Assembly (NCBI GenBank): GCA_964385635.1
Contig: CAYLPU010000024.1
Location: 1 to 55,224 of the forward strand
Reading direction: 5' to 3'
Length of the DNA: 55,224 nucleotides
Source of the DNA: CAYLPU01 sp964385635
GTDB taxonomy: Bacteria > Chloroflexota > Anaerolineae > B4-G1
Of this stretch, positions 17,417-25,129 are shown one piece after another. The notes under the pieces were generated by a model. That model was not told the origin of the DNA. It searched no databases and saw only the letters and a list, made by a program, of their open reading frames with translations. The position numbers were made by a program, and so were the translations under genes. Numbering within the stretch: position 1 is the stretch's first letter; each line of letters opens with the position of its first letter.

Positions 17417-17602
17417 GTGAAGGCAATGCAATACCTGGAAAGTCGTGGAGAGATCACGTCGGTGATCTACTGTAAAGAAATCGCGCCAGGAATTAGCGAA
17501 CGCATGGCACGTAAAGACCTGAACAATTTGGCGGAGCGGGGCCTGGTGATCCGTACAGGCCGTACACGGGGAACAAGATATGTGTTGCCCAGTTCCGAAT
17601 AG
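17417..17602 (+). pseudogene. Winged-helix fragment, C-terminus of an AlbA_2/RecG-like regulator
   Basis: Sixty-one codons encode a compact winged-helix: YLESRGEITSVIYCKEIAP, ISERMARKDLNNLAERGLVI and TGRTRGTRYVL. This is the pattern of the C-terminal DNA-binding domain of divergent-AAA (AlbA_2) 'RecG-like' regulators, whose upstream domain is missing. An in-frame TAG lies at 17393-17395 and no good ribosome site precedes the GTG at 17417, so it is probably a relic, though a free-standing small regulator of the surrounding genes is possible. Its stop comes from the first unit of a 10-bp tandem repeat. Confidence 0.5.
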
Positions 17603-17620
17603 TTCCGAATAGTTCCGAAT
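17591..17620 (+). repeat. Three perfect AGTTCCGAAT tandem units
   Basis: Three head-to-tail copies of AGTTCCGAAT. The phase creates GAATAG, so the first junction supplies the stop of the winged-helix frame. Probably slippage-prone sequence; no known function. Confidence 0.85.
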
Positions 17621-17687
17621 ACGGCGACAGGGACTCATCTGCAAGGTCGGCACAAAGCGGTGGACCCGATATGAACTCCTATGATCG

Positions 17688-17713
17688 CCCTAACGACGAA
17701 TTTGCCGTTAGGG
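17688..17713. other. CCCTAACG/CGTTAGGG hairpin before the methylase
   Basis: An 8-bp perfect inverted repeat with a 10-base loop lies 42 bases upstream of the DNA-methylase start. It could be an operator, a transcript-end structure for the preceding genes, or chance; there is no T-run. Confidence 0.4.
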
Positions 17714-17755
17714 TGTCGATAAACCAGAGCCACCTACACCGGGGAGGAAAAGCAC

Positions 17756-20700
17756 ATGCCTGACCTGCTTTCGACCATCGAAACTCACCTCAACAGCCCA
17801 CATCTGCGGGATAACCTGGCGCCGCTGTTTAACGAAACGCTGCTGTGGGGCCGGCCGCAGGCGAGTGCGTTCACGCGAGAGGTCACGATTCGCCGCCAGG
17901 AAAAAGCCCAACTCGCCTTTACGCCGGTGGCCCAACTGAGCGGCCTGCCCGTCTTCCGCGTGGACTGGCCCTACGACAAACCGCCCAACGTCACCCAGCG
18001 CCGGGCCGTGCATCGCGCCCTGGCCCCCACCTACATTGAGCACCTGCTGACCTACGTCACCAACGACGACCAACAGGCCACCTTCGTCTGGGCACGGCAA
18101 CGGCCGAAGAACAAGATTGAGATGCGCGCGCTGCCCTACGCCGTTGGCTCGCCCGCCCGCACCACCATCGAACAGTTGGGAGAGTTGGCCTTCACCGTCG
18201 AGGAACTGGGATTGTTCGGCGAGCCGCCGGTCACCGTCGTCACCGACAAACTGAACGCTGCCTTTGACGTGGAGGCCATTACTCGCCGCTTTTTCACCAC
18301 CTATCGCGCTGTCTTTGAGGCTGCTGAGGGACAAATCACTGGCATCAGCGGCGACACCAGGCGGCTGTTTACCCAGAAATTACTCAACCGCCTGATGTTC
18401 CTTGTGTTCCTGGAGCGCAAGGGTTGGCTGAGTTTCAATGGTTCTCGGGACTATCTGCACGCACTGTGGGAAGATCACCGACGCGAAAAGCGGACCAACC
18501 CCGACGCCAACTCTTACCGTGACCGGCTCAAGTTGCTGTTCTTCTCCGGGCTCAACACGCCCCACGAAGTGAACGTCGTCGGCATCCGGCGCGACGGCGT
18601 CCTGCAAACTCGCATCGGTGACGTACCCTACCTCAATGGCGGATTGTTCGAGGAAGACGACGAGGATCGCGACCCGACCATCGCCGTGCCCGACGAGGCC
18701 ATCAACCCGGCATTAGACAAGTTGTTCTACCGCTTCAACTTTACCGTCACCGAGAGCACGCCACTGGACGTGGAGGTGGCGGTGGATCCGGAGATGTTGG
18801 GCCGGATTTTCGAGGAGTTGGTCACGGGGCGACACGAAACCGGCAGTTATTACACCCCCAAGCCGGTGGTGGCCTTTATGGGACGCGAGGCACTGAAAGG
18901 CTACCTGCAATCCGCCTGCCCGCAGGAGTCATCCAAAGCCCTGGCCGCGTTTGTGGATGAACACGATCCGGTTGGCCTGGTGAACCCCGAGGCAGTGCTG
19001 GACGCGCTCAAGATTGTTAGGGTGTGCGACCTTGCCTGTGGCAGTGGCGCTTACCTGCTGGGTTTGCTGCACGAATTGCTGGAACTGCGCGTCTGCCTGT
19101 TCGCCACGCGCGGCCTTGACCCACTGACCGCCTATCAGCGCAAACTGGAGATCATTCAGAACAACCTGTACGGCGTGGACATTGATCCCTTCGCCGTCAA
19201 CATCGCCCGCTTGCGGCTTTGGCTCTCACTGGTAGTGGATTTTGAGGACGGGACTCCACCGCCGTTGCCCAACCTGGACTTTAAGATCGAGGTGGGCGAC
19301 AGCCTGACCGCGCCCGACCCGTCCGGCGGTCTTGGAACAGGTTTTCGGAAAGAACTCGTCGAGAGGTTTTTCCGCCTGAAGGCCAACTACTTGATGGCTC
19401 ACGGCGGCGAGAAATTGACCCTGCGAGAGCAGATCGAGGGGCTGCGGGCCGAGATCGCAGCCTGGGCTGGCCGACCTGCGGATACGATGGGATTCGACTG
19501 GGCGGTGGAGTTCGCCGAGGTCTGCTCCCCCTCTCCCGCCTTCCCCCCCAGAGTTGGGGGGGACCGGGGGGGGGCGGAGAGGGGGCCGGGGGGTGAGGGC
19601 GGTGGCTTCCACATTGTCCTCGCCAATCCGCCCTATGTGCGTGCCGATGCCCAGTACCGCCACATCCAGAACGAAGAGGAGCGCCAGGAGGCCATCGCCC
19701 GCTGGCAGCAATATCGCAAGGACTTGAAAGGCAGCAAGATATACAAGACGCTCTACGAAAAGTGGGACCTGTACATCCCCTTCCTGGAACGGGCCTACCA
19801 ACTGCTGCGCCCCAACGGGCAGATGGTATTCATCATCTCCGACGCCTATAACGCCGCCAAATACGCTCGCAAGTCACACGAGTTCTTCCTGACCGACGCC
19901 CGCATAGAGCGGCTGGATTTCTGCTCCGACATCCCGCTGTTCGAGGCTGGCGTCAACAACACCATCCTGCATTTTGCCCGTGCTGAGCCTGGCGACGACC
20001 ACACCCCCCTGCGCTCCCGCCGCTGGGGGGATAAGCCGGAGGACTTTGATGACCACATCAAAGCGCTGTCGGCCTCGCCGCAGACCCGCTTTGGCCGGGC
20101 TCTTTTCCGCCCGGATGGGCAGAGGCCCATAGAGATAGACGAAACACTCGTTCCGTTGACGCAGATCTGCTACATCAGCTACGGTATAGCCGCGAGTAGC
20201 GATGAGAAACGGTACAGGGGAGAGTTCGTGACCGAAGACGTGCTGTCGTCAGTAAAAGACGAACTCCATCCAAAGCCCTACATTGAAGGCAAAGATATCG
20301 TACGGTGGTGGATTCGGCGCGTGCGCTGGTTGGAGTGGGGAACGGAACGTGCGCCAGCAAAGTTCCGACGTAAGACGTTCCCTGAACTTCACGGAGCCGA
20401 AGAGAAGTTACTTGCGCTCGTCGTCGCTGCAGGCGGACCACCCGTGATGTACGATAACCGCCAGTTGATTACAACGCATACGTCTTGCATCTTCGTGCCC
20501 TGGCACCACCTCAAAGGCGTAGTCAATCGGTCCATTAGCAAAACTGCCAAGTACCGCTCACAGTCGCCCGACGGCGACCGCGAGGAACGAGAGAAACTTT
20601 CGCAGCAGTTCCACCCCAAGTACCTGCTGGCGATTATGAACTCGACCTTCGCCCGTGATTGGCTGGCGCGGCGACGGCGCAGCAAGATTCACGTCTACCC

Positions 20701-20887
20701 CAATGACTGGAAGCCTCTGCCTATCGCGCCCATCCCGATGGAGGAGCAGGAGGAGTTCGTCCGGCTGGTGGATGCTATCCTGGCCGAGTTCGAGCAACAT
20801 GGCTATCCCTTGCCGCCCGAGGCCGCGGCGTGCGTCGCGGAACTAGAGCGAGAGATTGACGAGCGGGTGGCGGAGTTGTATTCATAG
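17756..20887 (+). CDS. Eco57I-type N6-adenine DNA methylase / class-IIG-like protein
   Basis: A 1043-residue protein with a strong GGGGAGG ribosome site. Residues 1-250 are an N-terminal domain of uncertain fold. A helical region follows (GISGDTRRLFTQKLLNRLMFLVFLERKG; YYTPKPVVAFMGREAL), then the methylase core: motif I CDLACGSGAYLLGLLHEL near 424, GVDIDPFAVNIARLRLWLSL near 470, and motif IV IVLANPPYVRAD near 620 (NPPY typical of N6-adenine enzymes). The C-terminal 350 residues fit a target-recognition domain. No clear PD-(D/E)xK motif was seen, so cleavage may depend on the PLD-helicase upstream. Residues about 590-617 are a C/G-run repeat linker. Two decayed copies of its final 33 codons lie downstream. 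Confidence 0.85.
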   Translation: MPDLLSTIETHLNSPHLRDNLAPLFNETLLWGRPQASAFTREVTIRRQEKAQLAFTPVAQLSGLPVFRVDWPYDKPPNVTQRRAVHRALAPTYIEHLLTYVTNDDQQATFVWARQRPKNKIEMRALPYAVGSPARTTIEQLGELAFTVEELGLFGEPPVTVVTDKLNAAFDVEAITRRFFTTYRAVFEAAEGQITGISGDTRRLFTQKLLNRLMFLVFLERKGWLSFNGSRDYLHALWEDHRREKRTNPDANSYRDRLKLLFFSGLNTPHEVNVVGIRRDGVLQTRIGDVPYLNGGLFEEDDEDRDPTIAVPDEAINPALDKLFYRFNFTVTESTPLDVEVAVDPEMLGRIFEELVTGRHETGSYYTPKPVVAFMGREALKGYLQSACPQESSKALAAFVDEHDPVGLVNPEAVLDALKIVRVCDLACGSGAYLLGLLHELLELRVCLFATRGLDPLTAYQRKLEIIQNNLYGVDIDPFAVNIARLRLWLSLVVDFEDGTPPPLPNLDFKIEVGDSLTAPDPSGGLGTGFRKELVERFFRLKANYLMAHGGEKLTLREQIEGLRAEIAAWAGRPADTMGFDWAVEFAEVCSPSPAFPPRVGGDRGGAERGPGGEGGGFHIVLANPPYVRADAQYRHIQNEEERQEAIARWQQYRKDLKGSKIYKTLYEKWDLYIPFLERAYQLLRPNGQMVFIISDAYNAAKYARKSHEFFLTDARIERLDFCSDIPLFEAGVNNTILHFARAEPGDDHTPLRSRRWGDKPEDFDDHIKALSASPQTRFGRALFRPDGQRPIEIDETLVPLTQICYISYGIAASSDEKRYRGEFVTEDVLSSVKDELHPKPYIEGKDIVRWWIRRVRWLEWGTERAPAKFRRKTFPELHGAEEKLLALVVAAGGPPVMYDNRQLITTHTSCIFVPWHHLKGVVNRSISKTAKYRSQSPDGDREEREKLSQQFHPKYLLAIMNSTFARDWLARRRRSKIHVYPNDWKPLPIAPIPMEEQEEFVRLVDAILAEFEQHGYPLPPEAAACVAELEREIDERVAELYS
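19527..19605. repeat. C-run/G-run insertion in the methylase gene
   Basis: CTCTCCCGCC-TTCCCCCC followed by TTGGGGGGGACC and further G-runs are read in frame as a P/G-rich linker just before the NPPY strand. This location, directly beside the catalytic motif, is notable because the frame is kept. Confidence 0.7.
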
Positions 20888-20889
20888 AC

Positions 20890-21191
20890 GTGCTGGGACT
20901 GACGCAAGGCGAGCGCGACGCGGTCTACGAGGCCGTGGTCAACCTGGTGGAGGCACGGCTGAAAAAAGGCGCGGAGTTTGAGGTAGGTGGGGTGTTTGGA
21001 TCACGAATGGCGCGGAATCTGCGAAAAACGCGAAAGGGAGCCCATCCTTTCGAGCCCTTTCGTGAACTTCGTGTTTCAAGCCCCCCGCGTTCGAACAGCA
21101 CGGCTACCCCCTGCCGCCGGAGGCTGCGGGCTGTGTTGCGAAAGTGGAGCGGGAGATAAACGAGCGGGTGGCGGCGTTGTATGGGGTGTAG
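20890..21191 (+). pseudogene. Relic of a second methylase C-terminal region
   Basis: Directly after the methylase stop comes LGLTQGERDAVYEAVVNLVEARLKK, which reads like a methylase-family tail. It breaks off into a CGAATxxCGCGAA-type spacer repeat (20993-21089). At 21090-21191 a decayed copy of the methylase's own C-terminus (FEQHGYPLPPEAAGCVAKVEREINERVA) follows, out of frame with the opening part. The same repeat-plus-tail unit recurs at 22993-23197. This looks like the result of duplication and deletion of methylase paralogues. Confidence 0.6.
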
Positions 21192-21277
21192 GGGCGGGCT
21201 GGCAGGCAAACGCAGCGAAACTAAAGGTGGCCATGGTGACCGCAGTCGGTGAATGATTGAGCCTATGCACCTGACAA

Positions 21278-21315
21278 ACGGCCCCCTACCCGCGTGGGCA
21301 GGGGGTTGTCGTTTT
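21278..21315 (+). terminator. Rho-independent terminator after the methylase block
   Basis: A strong stem (ACGGCCCCCT-CCC with GGG-AGGGGGTTGT, one mismatch, loop GCGT) is followed by CGTTTT. It sits between the methylase relic and the promoter of the next gene. Position and shape fit an intrinsic terminator with a short T-run. Confidence 0.65.
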
Positions 21316-21376
21316 GAAGCATAGAGAGCTGGAGGCTGGATAGCGCGATCGGCCCGCCGCCGCGCGATGAACCTAC

Positions 21377-21405
21377 TTGCACCGTGCCAACAGACGTGAT
21401 AAGAT
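21377..21405 (+). promoter_or_regulatory. Promoter of the small membrane protein genes
   Basis: TTGCAC (21377-21382), a 17-base spacer and TAAGAT (21400-21405) lie about 150 bases before the ATG at 21554. This follows directly on the terminator, so the membrane-protein genes look like a separate transcription unit. Confidence 0.5.
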
Positions 21406-21553
21406 GTGTTCAGTTGGCAACGATTGCTCAGGGGGCAAGTGCACAGAGCATAGTCGTGGGGTTCCCATCTTGTAGGTGCTGCAGTGCGTCACCGTTTTCG
21501 CCAAACAACCGTTTCCCGCAATTGATACTCTACATCAATCACTGGAGGTAAGA

Positions 21554-22111
21554 ATGAGTCAAACAGAGAGAGCAAACCAAACGCCCGCAGAGCGGCCATT
21601 CCAATTGGCATTCCTTCCGACTGGCCTTATGGCTCTGGTCACATTCATTCTTGTTGTGGGTACACTCATCGCGGGATATGTCACTACAGGTCCTCACCTT
21701 GTGCGCGAACCGACGATGTCCGACCTTGCGGCAATTGAGACCGAACTGAGCAGTGCGCAGAATGAAGTGACTGTGCTTCAGCAAAGAGTCGAGGCCCTTT
21801 CGCAGACTTCTTCAGATGTTGCTGTGAGTTCCCAATTGGCCCAAGTTCGCAGTGACCTCGATTTGCTGAACGGCAGACTCCAAGTAATAGAACAAGCTGT
21901 GCTTGACAACCCAGCCAAAGCCCTAGGACTTACACTGTTGAGTAAAGATGTGAAGCATCTCCAGCAAAGTTGCCAATCCATAGAGCAAGATATCGGTCGG
22001 ATTTATGATGGCATCTATGTCATTATGGCAACCTTCGTTGCGGCAGTACTCGCCATCGTCGGCTGGGGCTGGTTCACGGGAAGAAGAGCGAAAGGGGTCA
22101 AGTCCGGTTAA
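21554..22111 (+). CDS. Two-helix membrane protein with periplasmic coiled coil
   Basis: A 185-residue protein of unknown family. The start at 21554 is chosen for GGAGG seven bases upstream; a longer reading has no ribosome site. Residues about 21-45 form one membrane helix (FLPTGLMALVTFILVVGTLIAGYV). About 60-140 is a heptad-like coiled coil (LAAIETELSSAQNEVTVLQQRV and LDLLNGRLQVIEQAV), and 155-177 a second helix (VIMATFVAAVLAIVGWGWF). The tail GRRAKGVKSG is basic, implying a hairpin with both ends in the cytoplasm and the coil outside. It sits between restriction-like genes and another membrane protein; a link to defence is only positional. Base composition is lower in GC than its neighbours. 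Confidence 0.65.
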   Translation: MSQTERANQTPAERPFQLAFLPTGLMALVTFILVVGTLIAGYVTTGPHLVREPTMSDLAAIETELSSAQNEVTVLQQRVEALSQTSSDVAVSSQLAQVRSDLDLLNGRLQVIEQAVLDNPAKALGLTLLSKDVKHLQQSCQSIEQDIGRIYDGIYVIMATFVAAVLAIVGWGWFTGRRAKGVKSG

Positions 22112-22219
22112 GAGTAGCCAATGACTGCGGGAAACCTCCGACTGCGGCACTGGCGGCGGTTTGCGCCATAGATTCAAGTAATAAAGGCTTAGTAGAGAAA
22201 AAGTGTTCGGAGGGACAAG

Positions 22220-22792
22220 ATGTGCAATAGCTTCTGGAATGATTTCCTCGCTAACTTTCTTTCAGACCTCTTGGCCGGTGCGGTTCTTGGGACGCTCTTA
22301 GGTTTGTGGGTTGGCAAACGGCTGGGTGCCTTCGAGCGCAGCCAGCAACGTAAGGACGAGAAAAGAGCAGAACACGAGAAAGCAATAGGCTACCTCGAAC
22401 TTCTGAAAGACGAGATTAAGCATCTCATCTCAACGCTGCCTGGGCTGATCAACGCATTCCAAGAGACCGGATGGGGAGTGGAAATCAGGATGCCTACTCC
22501 ATTTTGGGACATATTGCAGCCCAGCGGAGAATTGCCTAGGTTGTTAGATCCTCACCTGTTGGCATCATTAACCCTGTTCTACGATCACCTTATGTATGCC
22601 AAGCGAGGAAGAGATTGGGTCATAGACAGTTGGGTAGGTTCAGATCCTACTAAAGGGCACCCAGGGGATAAAGAGAAGCTAGATGGCATGACGCTGCTTG
22701 CACTTAAACGAGCACTTCAGTTTGGAAGAGGCCTGCCAGGCAAACTTGGTTCGGAAATCCAACGTCTCAAGGAAGGGCTTGAGATCATCTGA
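22220..22792 (+). CDS. Membrane-anchored hypothetical protein
   Basis: A 190-residue protein with GGAGGG before the ATG. Residues 12-32 (LSDLLAGAVLGTLLGLWVGKRL) form the only membrane helix. A charged helix follows (ERSQQRKDEKRAEHEKAIGYLELLKDEIKHL), then a soluble domain of about 120 residues with Trp/Pro-rich stretches. No catalytic motif is recognised. The layout (one N-terminal anchor, coiled linker, cytoplasmic domain) resembles membrane proteins often found in defence islands, but that is not evidence of function. Its GC content is below its neighbours', as for the preceding gene, suggesting the two arrived together. Confidence 0.6.
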   Translation: MCNSFWNDFLANFLSDLLAGAVLGTLLGLWVGKRLGAFERSQQRKDEKRAEHEKAIGYLELLKDEIKHLISTLPGLINAFQETGWGVEIRMPTPFWDILQPSGELPRLLDPHLLASLTLFYDHLMYAKRGRDWVIDSWVGSDPTKGHPGDKEKLDGMTLLALKRALQFGRGLPGKLGSEIQRLKEGLEII

Positions 22793-22793
22793 A

Positions 22794-22976
22794 ATGAATG
22801 ACTCCGAACTCACCAGCCGCATCATCACCCAAGGCCACGCCATCGAAGCCCTGGGCACAATTGAGCCCACCAGCCTGCTTGAGCGGCTGCTGGCCGGCCT
22901 GCTGCTGCCCGTCTATGAGCACCGGTATCTGAGGAGGGGCACAAAAGTCAGTCCGAAAGATAGCCCTGATGAGTAG
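22794..22976 (+). CDS. Small hypothetical protein, possible fragment
   Basis: Sixty residues starting just after the previous stop (the two ATGs at 22794 and 22798 offer two starts; only the first is in this frame). The sequence LTSRIITQGHAIEALGTIEPTSLLERLLAGLLLP is an amphipathic helical stretch; the tail is low in information. It runs into a repeat block at about 22993. I recognise no family. It may be the N-terminal remnant of a gene lost by the duplication/deletion that produced the neighbouring methylase relic. Confidence 0.35.
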   Translation: MNDSELTSRIITQGHAIEALGTIEPTSLLERLLAGLLLPVYEHRYLRRGTKVSPKDSPDE

Positions 22977-22992
22977 GGGGATTGCTGCTCGG

Positions 22993-23197
22993 ATGTTTGG
23001 ATCACGAATAACGCGAAATCTGCGAAAGACGCGAAAGAGAGCCCGCCTTTCGTGCGTTTCGAGTCCTTTCGTGAATTTCGTGTTTCAAGATTCCCGCGTT
23101 CGAGCAACACGGCTATCCCCTGCCGCCGGAGGCTGCGGGCCGCGTTGCGGAAGTGGAGCGGGAGATAAACGAGCGGGTGGCGGGGGTGTATGGGTGA
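22993..23197 (+). pseudogene. Second copy of repeat block plus methylase C-terminal relic
   Basis: A block matching 20993-21191: a CGAATAACGCGAAATC-type spacer repeat (22993-23098), then 23099-23197 coding FEQHGYPLPPEAAGRVAEVEREINERVAGVYG and a TGA, a near copy of the methylase C-terminus at 20789-20887. There is no start for it. With the first relic this makes three tails in 2.4 kb. Confidence 0.65.
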
Positions 23198-23291
23198 GGG
23201 CACGCGGCCAGGAGCCAAGAACCCCAGGCCGTGACGTAGGGGTAAGGGGCTGAAGAGCGTAAATTCATATCATCACTAAAGGGCCACCCAG

Positions 23292-24101
23292 ATGGATTAT
23301 GTGCTGTTCATGGACGAGACCGGCGACCACAACCTTCGCGCCATTGACCATAACTTTCCCGGCTTCTGCCTGGCGGGGTGTACCTTCGAGCGGCGTTACT
23401 ACCACCAGGTCGTTAGACCCAGGGTGGATGCATTCAAAAAGCGATTCTGGGGCACCACAGATGTTATCCTGCACTCACGAGACATTCGCAAACACCAGGG
23501 GCCTTTCGCTTTTCTCGGCGATGCAAAGAAACGTGGAGAGTTTTACACTGCACTGAATGGCCTGATGCGGACACTGGATTTTAGCATCCTTTCGGTGGTG
23601 CTCTTAAAGTGGGCTCATCTTAACAAATATGGAGACCAAGCACGCCATCCTTATTATCTCTCGTTGGAGTTCATCCTGGAGCGCTACTCCCTACTGATGC
23701 GTCGGCAAAACATCAGTGCCACAGGGTATATTTTGGCAGAGTCCCGGGGGAAGCAGCCAGATCAGTTACTCAAGGCCGAGTATTGGCGACTGCAAAGTTC
23801 AGGCACATCTTATCAGCGAGACCTGAGCAACGTTACGGGACTGTGGATGGAGAAGAAGGCAAAAAATATCGTCGGCTTACAGATAGCCGATCTGGTGGCC
23901 TATCCCATTGCGGCCCAAGTGCTGCGTCCCCAGGTGGAGCAAAAGGCGTTCGATGTCATTTACGACAAGATTGACGCAGCACCCTATCCTACCTCCCGCC
24001 ATCAGCGAGGAAGCATTTTGGGTTATGGACTGAAAATCTTCCCTCAGCCCACTTTCGAACATTACCTGCTTTGGGAAACCAAAACAAAACGCGAGCCATA
24101 A
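23292..24101 (+). CDS. DUF3800 family protein
   Basis: A 269-residue protein with the two marks of DUF3800: an N-terminal strand ending in acid (YVLFMDETGDH) and a C-terminal IVGLQIADLVAYPIA segment. The RNase-H-like fold of this family and its frequent presence on phages and in defence islands are established, but the activity is not. The tail carries HQRGSILGYGLKIFP. It follows the relic region with no clear ribosome site and precedes the broken DUF5131 gene, a neighbourhood typical of mobile accessory DNA. Confidence 0.78.
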   Translation: MDYVLFMDETGDHNLRAIDHNFPGFCLAGCTFERRYYHQVVRPRVDAFKKRFWGTTDVILHSRDIRKHQGPFAFLGDAKKRGEFYTALNGLMRTLDFSILSVVLLKWAHLNKYGDQARHPYYLSLEFILERYSLLMRRQNISATGYILAESRGKQPDQLLKAEYWRLQSSGTSYQRDLSNVTGLWMEKKAKNIVGLQIADLVAYPIAAQVLRPQVEQKAFDVIYDKIDAAPYPTSRHQRGSILGYGLKIFPQPTFEHYLLWETKTKREP

Positions 24102-24248
24102 CAGGCCCGCGCTTTGCGACCGGGATACCCCCAATCCATCTTTCATCTACATTATACACCACAAAAGGGGTGTTTGTCAAGAGCCTGTCCGAAGTTTCTA
24201 CGCTGATGCACAGGCCGCCGACCACTTCCGCCAGAAGGAGCATAATTC

Positions 24249-24989
24249 GTGGGATCCCGTTCGAGCATCGAGTGGACAGAATCCACCTGGAATCCAGTGA
24301 CAGGCTGCACTAAAGTCAGTCCGGGATGCAAACACTGCTATGCTGAACGCATGGCGCTGCGACTGCGTGCTATGGGACAACCCAACTATGTCAATGGCTT
24401 CGAGTTGACCATACACGAACACATGCTGGAGTTGCCACTGCGCTGGAAGAAGCCGCAGATGGTCTTTGTCAACTCAATGAGTGACCTCTTCCACGAAGAC
24501 GTGCCGCTGGAATTCATCCACAAGGTCTTTGACGTTATGCGCCGCGCCTCGTGGCATACATTCCAGGTGCTCACCAAGCGTTCCAGGAGACTACTCGAAC
24601 TCAATCAGGGGATTGACTGGCCCTCCAACGTGTGAATGGGCGTCAGCGTGGAAAACCAGGACTATACATTTCGCATCGAACATCTCAGGCAAGCGAGTGC
24701 CCACCTCAAGTTCCTCTCACTAGAGCCTTTGCTTGAGCCGTTGCCGAACCTCGACCTGCGTGGCATAGGTTGGGTGATTGTCGGAGGCGAGTCTGGACCT
24801 GGGGCCAGACCTATCAAAGAAGAGTGGGTGATTAGCATCAGAGACCAGTGTCTTGCAGCCAATACCCCCTTCTTTTTCAAGCAATGGGGAGGAGTCAGGA
24901 AGAAACGCACAGGGCGGGTTCTCCAGGATCGCACCTGGGATGAGATGCCAGACATGATGGGCGGTCAGGTGGTGCTTTCTTCTGTATAG
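24249..24989 (+). pseudogene. DUF5131 (phage Gp37/Gp68) gene broken by an in-frame TGA
   Basis: Two frames in the same phase join to a full-length DUF5131 protein of about 246 residues. The first starts around 24249 with SSIEWTESTWNPVTGC...GCKHCYAERMA and ends WPSNV; the second begins directly MGVSVENQDYTFRI and runs through VIVGGESGPGARP and FFFKQWGG. Intact members read NVWMGVSVE here, so TGA at 24633-24635 stands where TGG (Trp) is expected: a single G-to-A change. Family members carry a radical-SAM-like CxxxCxxC cysteine set (TGCTKVSPGCKHCYAE, preserved). Other genes here use TGA as stop, so global recoding is unlikely; this is probably a recent nonsense mutation or a sequencing error. 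Confidence 0.8.
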
Positions 24990-25003
24990 GGAGGTAAGTT
25001 ACA

Positions 25004-25108
25004 ATGAGTGACAGGTCCCTGCTCCTTCAGAGTTGGAAGGCGGCCACGGCTGGCAGACGATATCCTGACCGGCTAAAGCCTCGACTCCATAATCAGGAGT
25101 TCCGATGA
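25004..25108 (+). CDS. Possible 34-residue peptide
   Basis: GGGAGGT lies eight bases before an ATG that opens 34 codons (MSDRSLLLQSWKAATAGRR, then a basic tail ending NQEFR). No family is recognised. The good ribosome site and position after the DUF5131 pseudogene suggest the beginning of a former gene, or a small leader. Weakly supported. Confidence 0.25.
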   Translation: MSDRSLLLQSWKAATAGRRYPDRLKPRLHNQEFR

Positions 25109-25129
25109 TCTTTGCAAACGTGAGGTTCG

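Noticed and set aside
17591..17620. CRISPR-like array
   Set aside because: Units are only 10 bp and abut without spacers; no array was found elsewhere.
11736..20887. Complete DISARM or BREX system
   Set aside because: No drmA/drmB/drmC or brx/pglZ/brxC/brxL proteins are present, only a helicase and a methylase type that they share with other systems.
22794..22976. GxxExxY-type protein
   Set aside because: The beginning vaguely resembles that family, but the motif itself is absent.
24633..24635. Genome-wide reassignment of TGA to Trp
   Set aside because: Many genes in the window end in TGA at the expected family end, so the TGA in the DUF5131 gene is local.
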